64,000 nt of DNA, taken from assembly GCA_036376135.1 (NCBI GenBank), contig DASVAW010000158.1, positions 31,458 through 95,457 of the forward strand. The letters are read 5' to 3'. A program made the translations under genes and the position numbers. Each line of letters begins with the position of its first letter. Within the stretch, counting starts at the first letter, position 1. Shown piece by piece: positions 53,601-60,215 of this stretch. The notes below the pieces were generated by a model that worked only from the letters and a program-made list of their open reading frames with translations, searched no databases and was not told the DNA's origin. Source of the DNA: Candidatus Polarisedimenticolaceae bacterium. Its GTDB lineage: Bacteria; Acidobacteriota; Polarisedimenticolia; Polarisedimenticolales; DASRJG01.

Positions 53601-55124
53601 GAGAGAGCGCGACGGCGCTCCGTGCGGCTTCAGGAGGACGGCGGCGAGCGCGGGGGACAACGTCAGCGAGTTGAACGCCGAGAGGACGGTGGAGATCGCG
53701 ATGGTGAGCGCGAACTGCCGGTAGAACATCCCCGTCAGCCCGCCGAGGAACGCGGTCGGCACGAAGACCGCCACGAGCACCGAGGTGATCGCGAGGATCG
53801 GCCCGGTGACCTCGCCCATCGCCGCGTGCGCGGCCTCCCGCGGCGAGAGGCCCCGCCGCAGGTGACGCTCGACGTTCTCGACGACGACGATCGCGTCGTC
53901 CACCACGATCCCGATCGACAACACGAGCCCGAACAGCGAGAGCGTGTTGAGCGAGAATCCGAACAGGTGCATGACCGCGAAGGTGCCGACGAGCGAGACG
54001 GGCACGGCGGCGAGCGGGATGAGCGACGCGCGCCAGGTCTGCAGGAACAGGACGACGACGATCACGACGAGCGCGATCGCCTCGAACAGCGTGCGGACGA
54101 CGTTGTCGATCGAGGCGCGCACGAAGATCGTCGGGTCGTAGGCGATCCGGTACTCGATCCCCTGCGGGAATCCCTCCCGGAGCCGCTCCATCGCCTCGCG
54201 GACGCGGGAAGCCGTCGCGAGCGCGCTCGCCTCCGGGCTCTGGACGATCTGGATGCCGACCGCGGGCTCGTTGTCGAGCAGGCTGCGCAGCGCGTACCGG
54301 TTCGAGCCCAGCTCGACGCGTGCGACGTCGCGGAGGCGAACGATCTCGCCCCGCTCGCCGGTCTTGACGACGACCTCCTCGAACTGCTCGACCGTGGACA
54401 GGCGGCCCATCGCGTGCACGCCGAGCTGGAACGGGGCCGAGGCCTCCGGGGGCTGGCCGACCACCCCCGCCGCGACCTGGACGTTCTGCTCCCGCAGCGC
54501 GGCGACGACGTCGCTCGCGGTCATCCCGCGCGCGGCCACCTTGCCGGGGTCGAGCCAGACCCGAAGGGCGTAGTCCCCCGATCCCCAGACGACGACGTCG
54601 CCGACCCCCTCGAGGCGCGCGAGCTCGTCCTTGATCTGGAGCACGGCGAAATTCGACAGGTGCAGGAGGTCGTAGCGACGATCCGGGCTGACCAGATGGA
54701 CGACCATCAACATGTCGGGGGAGGTCTTCTGCGTCACCACGCCGATGCGCTGGACCTCCTCGGGAAGCCTGGGGAGGGCCCGCGCGACGCGGTTCTGGAC
54801 CTCCACCTGGGCCATCTCCGGGTCGACGCCGTGGGCGAAGGTGACCTGGATGGACAGCGCCCCGTCCCCCGAGGCCTGGGACGTCATGTACAACATGCCG
54901 TCGAGGCCGTGGATCTCCTGCTCGATCGGCGAGGCGACCGTCTCCGCGATCACCTCCGGGTTGGCGCCCGGATAACTCGCCCGCACCACGACGGTCGGCG
55001 GCGCGACGTCCGGGTACTCGGCCAGGGGCAGCCGGCCGAGCGAGAGCAAACCGGCGAGGACGATCAGGATCGACACGACCATCGCCGGAATCGGGCGGTC
55101 GACGAACCAGCGTGCGAATGCCAT
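50655..55124 (-). CDS. RND efflux pump fused to TolC/NodT-type outer-membrane factor
   Basis: One uninterrupted 1489-aa frame. Residues 1-~1028 are a complete HAE1-type RND pump (AcrB-like): MAFARWFVDRPIPAMVVSIL, the proton-relay Asp pair in IGIVVDDAIVVVE at ~407-408, Lys in AAKNAILLVEFA at ~940 and Arg in RLRPILMTSAAF at ~971. After RIRRRRAPR comes a hydrophobic segment (LRPVAPALLVALAAVSGAAA, ~1033-1053) like a signal peptide. Then a NodT-family outer-membrane factor (~1055-1489) has both repeats (RWWERFGDPVLDGLVVRALE, RPDVAAAAREVDVRRAEIGI). No ATG, GTG or TTG occurs at the junction. The adaptor gene ends 3 nt upstream. Confidence 0.92.
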   Translation of the reverse strand: MAFARWFVDRPIPAMVVSILIVLAGLLSLGRLPLAEYPDVAPPTVVVRASYPGANPEVIAETVASPIEQEIHGLDGMLYMTSQASGDGALSIQVTFAHGVDPEMAQVEVQNRVARALPRLPEEVQRIGVVTQKTSPDMLMVVHLVSPDRRYDLLHLSNFAVLQIKDELARLEGVGDVVVWGSGDYALRVWLDPGKVAARGMTASDVVAALREQNVQVAAGVVGQPPEASAPFQLGVHAMGRLSTVEQFEEVVVKTGERGEIVRLRDVARVELGSNRYALRSLLDNEPAVGIQIVQSPEASALATASRVREAMERLREGFPQGIEYRIAYDPTIFVRASIDNVVRTLFEAIALVVIVVVLFLQTWRASLIPLAAVPVSLVGTFAVMHLFGFSLNTLSLFGLVLSIGIVVDDAIVVVENVERHLRRGLSPREAAHAAMGEVTGPILAITSVLVAVFVPTAFLGGLTGMFYRQFALTIAISTVLSAFNSLTLSPALAAVLLKPHGAPSRSLVARAFAAFERTFERASGGYVRVVTRVVRSSAIAIALYAGLLGLTAVGFREVPTGFVPAQDKYYLVGIVQLPAGASLDRTESIVRRATEVALAQPGIESVVAFPGLSINGFTASPSAAVFFAMLDPFESRRDEALSSGAIAGALNAKFSSIGDAFVAAFPPPPVHGLGNLGGFKLQVQDRAGRGYDALQEATRTLLAAAEKDGRFVGLFSNFQTNVPQLHVDVDRQKAKLQGVDLRSLFETLQINLGSLYVNDFNTLGRTYQVIVQADAVHRRDAESVSRLWARNDRGELVPVAALARVRPDTGPDPVTRHDAFPAADVNGAAAPRVGSAEAVAAMEELARTHLPDGFTIAWTDLTYQQRAAGNAASLVFPVAILLAFLILAAQYGSWSLPLAVMLVVPTVLFSALAGVWLRGGDNNLFTQIGLVVLVGLAAKNAILLVEFARQRERSGATPLEAVLDAARLRLRPILMTSAAFVMGVLPLVFASGAGAEMRRAMGLAVFSGMIGVTVFGLLLTPVFYLRIRRRRAPRLALRPVAPALLVALAAVSGAAAATPPDAFGTQAPGLVEGPASVERWWERFGDPVLDGLVVRALERNHDVREGVARVDAARAARRGARHEFGPSGGASVAVERRERSAHEAPGATEGERRSETRTAGIDLSWEADLFGRVRNANRAAQARLDGTLAALSDVRRVVAAEVVEAYFDARGSEMRIDTLRRYRDDQAKVVELNDLLALEGRVAGDVPARARAELASNEARLLDARDTLAAAVHALALLLGEVPGAWHLPESAPLGTLVLEPIAIGDPASLIAGRPDVAAAAREVDVRRAEIGIAAADLFPRLTLGGFFGVVAGGGGELGSAGSSSWFVVPSLRWGVFDLGRTRARVRVRRAEAEAALVAYERVVLRALEEAENAFQRFGSAQARLLHRDVQAREATRAAAIAAARHEEGADTYLAALIARRDALQAALDRIDAVVDHRRASVAVFRAL

Positions 55125-55127
55125 GGC

Positions 55128-56231
55128 TCAGTTCTCCTTTCGCGAGGCGGTGAGCGCGGCGGGGTCGACGGCGGCGCCCGGGCGGACGCGCATCAAGCCG
55201 TCCAGGATCACGCGGTCGTCCGCGGAGAGCCCCTCCTCGACCACGCGCCGGCCGTCCCGTTCCGGGCCGGTGACCACGGGGCGGTACTCCACCTTGTTCT
55301 CGTCGTCGGCCAGGAGGACGAACGGGCGTCCCTGGTCGTTGCCGATGGCGGCCGCATCGACGAGCAGGGCGCCCCGTCGCGTCCGGAACGTCACCTCGGC
55401 GCTGCCGTAGGCGCCCGGGATCCAGCGTCCGTCCGGATTCGGCAGCGCCGCGCGCACGCGCACGGTGCCGGTGCCCGCTCCGATCTCGTTGTCGAGGAAG
55501 GCGACGGAGCCGCGGCCGGAGGCCGTTCCGTCCATCGACCGGAAGGTCACCTCCCAGGCGGAGGCCCGCCCCGGGTCGTTCGCGACGAGGGTGGCCTCGT
55601 CCACGTCGAATCGAACGTAGACCGGATCGCCGGACACGAGGACCGCGATTCGGGTCGAGGCGTCGACGAGATTCCCGGAGGTGACCTCGGCGCGACCGAT
55701 GCGCCCGGAGATCGGGGCGCGCACCTCGGCAAAACCGACGTCGAGCCGGGACTTCTCCACTTCGGCCCGGGCGGCGGCGACGCGGGCGTCGGCCACCTCG
55801 GCGGCGGCGCGCAGCCGCTCGGCCTCCTCCACCGCGGCGGCCCCGCGCTCGAGCAGGCGCGCGGCGCGGTCGCTTTCGCGGTGGGCGAGCTCGGCCTGGG
55901 CCGCCGCCTCGCGCAATGCGGCCTCCGCGTCGGCGAGGGCGGCACGGTAGGGGCGGGCGTCGACGCGGGCCAGGAGCTCCCCGCGGCGGACGTACGCGCC
56001 TTCCTTGAAGAGCACGGCCTCGAGCTGGCCGGCGACGCGGGGGCGGATCTCGACCCGCTCGACCGCTTCGATGTGGGCGGGGAAGGTCGCCGTCACCGGG
56101 ATGTCCGCGACGACCGGCGTCGCGACCCGCACGGTGGTCGCGGATGGGGGAGCGGGGGTCGCCGGGGCAGAGGTGCAGCCGGCGAGCAGGGTGGTCAGGG
56201 CAACGAGAAGCGCGGCCGTCTTCGGCGTCAT
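55128..56231 (-). CDS. RND periplasmic adaptor lipoprotein (AcrA/MexA-like)
   Basis: A 367-aa membrane-fusion protein linking pump and outer-membrane channel. The lipobox is LLAGC with Cys19. Then come the first barrel strand, the lipoyl half-motif EIRPRVAGQLEAVLFKEGAY, and a long alpha-hairpin of Ala/Glu-rich coiled-coil (~75-150). The second lipoyl half APISGRIGRAEVTSGNLVD, the beta-barrel and the membrane-proximal end follow. GGAGG precedes the ATG at 56231. It is the first gene of the two-gene efflux operon; no local regulator is visible. Confidence 0.94.
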   Translation of the reverse strand: MTPKTAALLVALTTLLAGCTSAPATPAPPSATTVRVATPVVADIPVTATFPAHIEAVERVEIRPRVAGQLEAVLFKEGAYVRRGELLARVDARPYRAALADAEAALREAAAQAELAHRESDRAARLLERGAAAVEEAERLRAAAEVADARVAAARAEVEKSRLDVGFAEVRAPISGRIGRAEVTSGNLVDASTRIAVLVSGDPVYVRFDVDEATLVANDPGRASAWEVTFRSMDGTASGRGSVAFLDNEIGAGTGTVRVRAALPNPDGRWIPGAYGSAEVTFRTRRGALLVDAAAIGNDQGRPFVLLADDENKVEYRPVVTGPERDGRRVVEEGLSADDRVILDGLMRVRPGAAVDPAALTASRKEN

Positions 56232-56311
56232 CGGGTCCTCCACGAGGTTGTCGTGTTGCACCCGTGCTGACGCTTCGGAACGGAGTCCTTACAACCGGGC
56301 CGGTCTCCCAG

Positions 56312-56858
56312 GCGCCGGAGGACGCGTCCGGCGCGCGGGAGGGTTCAGGCGGGAGGGTTCAGTTCAAGGGCTCGTCGTGATGGGCGCTCTCGCGCGTCAC
56401 GGGAGCCTGGGGTCCCGTCGCCGTGGCGGCGTTCGCCTCGGGAGCGGACTTCACGATCGTGTGGGCGATCTTGCGGACGACCTGCGTGGCGAGCAGCGCG
56501 AATCCGATGGCGGGGAGGAACATCGCGAACGCGAGCCCCATGACCGGGCCGAGGACGAGCAGGGCGACGGTGGGGATGCGGACGTAGCGTTCCGCGGCGG
56601 AGCCGGGAAGGGTCACTTCCTTGCCGTCGAGCGCCTTGATCTCCCAGTTGCCGAAGTGCCAGTAGAGGCCGCCGGGAGCCTTGGTTCCACCGTTCCGGGT
56701 CTTGAGCATCGTGTTCATGGCGTCCTTCCTTTCCGTTCTCTCGGATCCCCTTGATCCTTGGAAGGACAAGATCCTCTTTCCGGCACTCCCCGACCATCGG
56801 GTAACGACCGGTACGTCGAGGGAACGATTCCCGAGACCGACTAGGGAATTCACCCGAG
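56312..56858. repeat. Direct repeat R2 (~547 bp) flanking RND operon
   Basis: Second copy of the segment at 49767-50313, same orientation, no gaps. Its left edge begins inside the hairpin arm that is complete only at R1, so R1 looks like the original context. It begins 81 bp upstream of the adaptor start. Confidence 0.93.
56359..56718 (-). CDS. 119-aa membrane protein of unknown function, copy 2
   Basis: Paralogue of the gene at 49814-50173, with the same length, SD and membrane block. Differences from copy 1 are six residues (T2N, P to T near 12, S to A and N to L near 29-30, K to N and K to T in the tail). They arise from seven nucleotide changes, against a single synonymous one. Both copies therefore look intact and probably expressed; whether the changes are selected cannot be judged from so few. 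Confidence 0.8.
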   Translation of the reverse strand: MNTMLKTRNGGTKAPGGLYWHFGNWEIKALDGKEVTLPGSAAERYVRIPTVALLVLGPVMGLAFAMFLPAIGFALLATQVVRKIAHTIVKSAPEANAATATGPQAPVTRESAHHDEPLN

Positions 56859-56879
56859 GCGGGGGTAATCTCCCGCGTC

Positions 56880-57137
56880 ATGAGCAAACTCCAGCGCATC
56901 GCGTTTCGTGTGGGGGCGATCGGGGCGATCCTGACTGCCGTCTTTCACATGATCGGCCACGTCCAGGGGGCCCCTCTTCCCGGCAACGAGACGGAGAAGA
57001 CGCTGCTGTCGCTGCTGACGACCTATGCCTTCGACTTCATGGGAACGAAGCGCACGATCTGGGAGCTGTACGAGGGGTTCAGCCTCTCGTTCTCCGTCTT
57101 TCTCGCGTTCGCGGCCTCGCTCGTGGGGCGCGGCTGA
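56880..57137 (+). CDS. Truncated LIC_13387-like membrane protein
   Basis: An 85-aa protein with two membrane helices (FRVGAIGAILTAVFHMIGHV and FSLSFSVFLAFAASLVG) around FMGTKRTIWELYEGFS, a motif seen in small four-helix LIC_13387-type proteins. Those are about twice as long, so the gene appears to be cut after the second helix. It starts 22 bp past the end of R2. Function unknown. Confidence 0.6.
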   Translation: MSKLQRIAFRVGAIGAILTAVFHMIGHVQGAPLPGNETEKTLLSLLTTYAFDFMGTKRTIWELYEGFSLSFSVFLAFAASLVGRG

Positions 57138-57147
57138 GCGAGCCGCG

Positions 57148-58392
57148 ATGAAGGTCCTCCTCGCCGCCCTCGGCAGCGCCGGCGACGTCTTCCCGGTCGT
57201 CGGCATCGGCGCGGAGCTTCGCGCGCGCGGCCACGACGTGCTCGTCGTCACGAATCCCTGGTTCGAGGCGACGATCCGGGGCGAGGGGCTCGGGTTCGCC
57301 CCGATGGGGACGGCCGACGAGTATCGGCGCACCTCCGCGAACCCCGATCTGTGGAACCCGCGCAAGGCCTTCGCCGTGGTCGTACGGGACGGCGTGGTCC
57401 CGGCGCAGGGCATCGTGTACGACGCGATCGCGAAGACGAAACCGGACGTCGTCGCGGCGACCTCGCTGTGTCTGGGCGCGCGCACCGCCCGCGACAAGCT
57501 CGGCGTGCCGCTCGTGACGCTGCACATGCAGCCGAGCATCCTGCGCTCCGTCGAGGCGCCGCCGTATTTCCCGGAGCTGCCGATGCCCGCGTGGTATCCG
57601 CGCTTCGTGGTGAAGGGGTTGTTCCGACTCTCCGACTTCCTCGTGATCGATCCCGCGATCGGCCCGCCGTTGACCGAGCACCGCCGAAGCCTCGGCCTTC
57701 CGCCGGTCAAGCGGCCGTTCGAGGCCTGGATCCACTCTCCCGACCTCGTGCTCGGGTTGTTCCCGGACTGGTTCGCGGCTCCGCCGTCGGATTGGCCGCG
57801 CGTCTTCGAGACGACGGGGTTCGTCGGGTACGACGGCGGCGCCGCCGCCGCCGACCGGCTCGACCCCCACGTGGAGTCGTTCCTCGCCGCGGGCTCCACT
57901 CCCGTCGTGATCACTCCGGGATCCGCCAACGTGCACGGGAGGGAGTTCTTCGCCGCGGCGATGGCGGCCTGCGTCGCGCTGGGGCGTCGCGCCCTGCTCC
58001 TCACCCCTCACGAGGAGCAGCTGCCGCACACCCTCCCGGCGGGGATGGCTCACGCGAAGTACCTCCCCTTCAGCGCCGTGCTCCCCAGGGCGGCGGCGTT
58101 CGTCCATCACGGAGGGATCGGCTCGTTGTCGCAGGGACTGGCCGCGGGAGTGCCGCAGCTGCTGATGCCGATGGCGCACGACCAGCCCGACAACGCGGTT
58201 CGCGCGGAGCGGCTGGGCGTGGCGGCATGGATCCCCGCGCGGCGATGGAAGGCGGCGGCGATCGCTCCGGCGCTCGACCGGCTCCTCGGCGACCCGGAGG
58301 TCTCCGAGGCGTGCCGCTCGCTCGCGCCGCGTGTCGCGTTCGCCGCCTCGCGGCGGCAGGCCGCGAACGCGATCCTGCGGGTCGCGCGCTAG
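57148..58392 (+). CDS. GT1-family glycosyltransferase (UGT/MGT-like)
   Basis: A 414-aa GT-B glycosyltransferase. The N-terminal Rossmann motif is MKVLLAALGSAGDVFPVVGI. The C-terminal nucleotide-sugar motif is FVHHGGIGSLSQGLAAGVPQ followed by MAHDQPDNAVRAERLG, typical of GT1 enzymes that glucosylate lipids or small molecules. Acceptor unknown. It follows the truncated gene by 10 nt. Its stop overlaps the convergent lnt stop by 4 nt. Confidence 0.92.
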   Translation: MKVLLAALGSAGDVFPVVGIGAELRARGHDVLVVTNPWFEATIRGEGLGFAPMGTADEYRRTSANPDLWNPRKAFAVVVRDGVVPAQGIVYDAIAKTKPDVVAATSLCLGARTARDKLGVPLVTLHMQPSILRSVEAPPYFPELPMPAWYPRFVVKGLFRLSDFLVIDPAIGPPLTEHRRSLGLPPVKRPFEAWIHSPDLVLGLFPDWFAAPPSDWPRVFETTGFVGYDGGAAAADRLDPHVESFLAAGSTPVVITPGSANVHGREFFAAAMAACVALGRRALLLTPHEEQLPHTLPAGMAHAKYLPFSAVLPRAAAFVHHGGIGSLSQGLAAGVPQLLMPMAHDQPDNAVRAERLGVAAWIPARRWKAAAIAPALDRLLGDPEVSEACRSLAPRVAFAASRRQAANAILRVAR

Positions 58393-59948
58393 CGGCGCCT
58401 CCGCCACGCCGCGGCCAGGCATGCCGCGACGACGGCGTAGGCCAGCCACAGGACCGCGTCGCCGACGAACGCGTAGGCGGTCTCGGTCGTCAGCAGCGGG
58501 ATCTCGCGCGTGAGGATCGCCTCTTGGAAGATATCGGTCTTCGCCACGAGGCGGCCGAGCGGATCGTAGGCGGCGGAGATCCCCGTGTTGGCGCTGCGGA
58601 CGACCGACCGTCGGTTCTCGATCGCGCGCAGCGCGCACAACCCCGCGTGCTGGTACGGGAACGACGTCCGGCCGAACCAGGCGTCGTTGGAGATGTTCGC
58701 GAGAAACCGGGCGCCCCCGGCGGTCAGCCGCCGGGCGAGGTCGGGGAACAGCGACTCGTAACAGACGAGCGCGCCGAAGGGGACCGGCCCGTCCGGGGTG
58801 GGCGCGTTCAGGACGCGCAGCTCCGAGCCGGGTCGGAAGCGGCCGAACTGCTTCTCCATCAGCGGAAGCAGGCCGCCGAAGAACCGGGCGTACGGAAGTC
58901 GCTCCGCGACCGGCACGAGATAGACCTTGTCGTGCCGCCCGAGGATGCGACGCGCGGCGTCGGCGAGGACGGCGGCGTTGTAGTGGACGTCGTACGCCCG
59001 ATATCGGCGCGTCCCGGCGGTGCGCTCGACCCCCTCGCCGATTCCCAGCACCGAGCCGAGCAGGAGCGGCCGCGTCCCCGCCGAGATCTCGTCGGGAAGT
59101 CGCACTGCGTCCACCGGCTGGACGATCGGGAACGACGCCTCGGGGCCGACGACGAGATCGGGGTTCGTCGCCTCGGCCTCGCGCACGAGCCGGTCGAGGC
59201 GCTCGTAGATCTCGTCGACCGTGCGCACGTTCCACTTCTTCTGCTGGGCGATGTTCGGCTGGAGCAGCGCGACGCGAAGTGAAGGCGCGCGAGCCATCTC
59301 CTCCTCGATCGCGCGCCAGCGCGATGCGCCGTAGCACGCGGGAAGCGCGAGCGCGACGACGAGCGCGCCGATCCAACGCAGGCGGGCCCTCCGGTCGTCC
59401 CGGGAGGTGATCGCGGCGGCGATCGCGGCGTTGACGAAGGCCACCCACGCCGATACGCCCCAGACGCCGACGAGGTCCGCGTGCTGCAGGAGCGAAGGCC
59501 ACTCGCACAACGCGTATCCCAGCGTCACGACCGGGAAGGCCATGTCGCTGTACCCGCGCGCGTGCTCGCTGACGATCCAGAGGAAGGGAGCGAACAGCGG
59601 AAGCGGCCAGCGCACCGTGTGCTGCACCGCGTTCACGACGATGGGAAAGATGAAGAAGGTCGAAACGTACATCGTGACGACGATCGTCGCGGCCAGAAGC
59701 CCCAGCGGCGTCACGCTCCCGAGAGCGAACATCCAGTAGATGCACCCCGCGACGTAGGGGACCGCGAACGCGAGCCCGCCGCGCAGGAGCGTCCGCGCCG
59801 GGTGCGGGCGGTCGAGCCAGATGAAAAGGGGAACGAGTCCCACGAACGCCAGCGGCGCGATCGACATCGGAGGAAACGCCAGGAGCGTGATCAGGCCGGA
59901 CCCCAGCGGCAGCAGCAGGTCGCGGCGCGAGTTCGTGAAGCCGGCCAT
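58389..59948 (-). CDS. lnt: Apolipoprotein N-acyltransferase
   Basis: A 519-aa inner-membrane enzyme that adds the third acyl chain to lipoproteins. N-terminal hydrophobic helices span ~10-200. The nitrilase-like periplasmic domain has the Glu-Lys-Cys triad in VVGPEASFPI, DKVYLVPVAERLP and LVCYESLFPDLARR. The C-terminal helix precedes a basic tail. Its presence supports a Gram-negative envelope and fits the lipoprotein adaptor nearby. A palindromic operator-like site lies 40 bp upstream. Confidence 0.95.
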   Translation of the reverse strand: MAGFTNSRRDLLLPLGSGLITLLAFPPMSIAPLAFVGLVPLFIWLDRPHPARTLLRGGLAFAVPYVAGCIYWMFALGSVTPLGLLAATIVVTMYVSTFFIFPIVVNAVQHTVRWPLPLFAPFLWIVSEHARGYSDMAFPVVTLGYALCEWPSLLQHADLVGVWGVSAWVAFVNAAIAAAITSRDDRRARLRWIGALVVALALPACYGASRWRAIEEEMARAPSLRVALLQPNIAQQKKWNVRTVDEIYERLDRLVREAEATNPDLVVGPEASFPIVQPVDAVRLPDEISAGTRPLLLGSVLGIGEGVERTAGTRRYRAYDVHYNAAVLADAARRILGRHDKVYLVPVAERLPYARFFGGLLPLMEKQFGRFRPGSELRVLNAPTPDGPVPFGALVCYESLFPDLARRLTAGGARFLANISNDAWFGRTSFPYQHAGLCALRAIENRRSVVRSANTGISAAYDPLGRLVAKTDIFQEAILTREIPLLTTETAYAFVGDAVLWLAYAVVAACLAAAWRRRR

Positions 59949-59986
59949 GGAACCCCCCGTTTGGACGGGCGGAGCCTAATTAACTC

Positions 59987-60001
59987 TTGTCATAATGACA
60001 A
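59987..60001. promoter_or_regulatory. Operator-like palindrome TTGTCATAATGACAA
   Basis: Perfect 7-1-7 palindrome in the AT-rich intergenic region between lnt (leftward) and the small membrane gene (rightward). Suited to bind a dimeric repressor; the regulator is unknown. Confidence 0.5.
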
Positions 60002-60055
60002 TCTCGGTCTAGGCTGTTTTGGCCACTAAATGGACCTTATCGGGGGGGGTTGACC

Positions 60056-60214
60056 GTGCGGGCCCTTACGATTAGTGCTGTACAAGCAAGATCGCTCGAT
60101 CCCGCCGTCGCGGTGGCGGTCCTGCTGGCCGGGTGTTTTCTGACCTTCTACTTCGTCGGGTTCGCGCTCGTGCCGATCGGCGGCTGGATGCTCGCGAGGT
60201 CGAGGGCGGCCTGA
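60056..60214 (+). CDS. Small membrane protein (52 aa), hypothetical
   Basis: A GTG start preceded by a G-run (60041-60049) opens 52 codons ending TGA at 60214. The first ~15 residues are polar, then a clear membrane helix (PAVAVAVLLAGCFLTFYFVG, continuing FALVPIGG) and a short basic end. No family recognised. It ends 1 nt before the convergent secreted-protein gene. Short, so only moderately supported. Confidence 0.5.
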   Translation: MRALTISAVQARSLDPAVAVAVLLAGCFLTFYFVGFALVPIGGWMLARSRAA

Positions 60215-60215
60215 C

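Noticed and set aside
50136..56270. A 2044-codon open frame on the plus strand across the efflux operon
   Set aside because: It is antisense to the clearly homologous RND-OMF and adaptor genes. Its Arg/Asp/Glu-rich composition is what GC-rich third positions produce on the opposite strand. No domain is recognisable.
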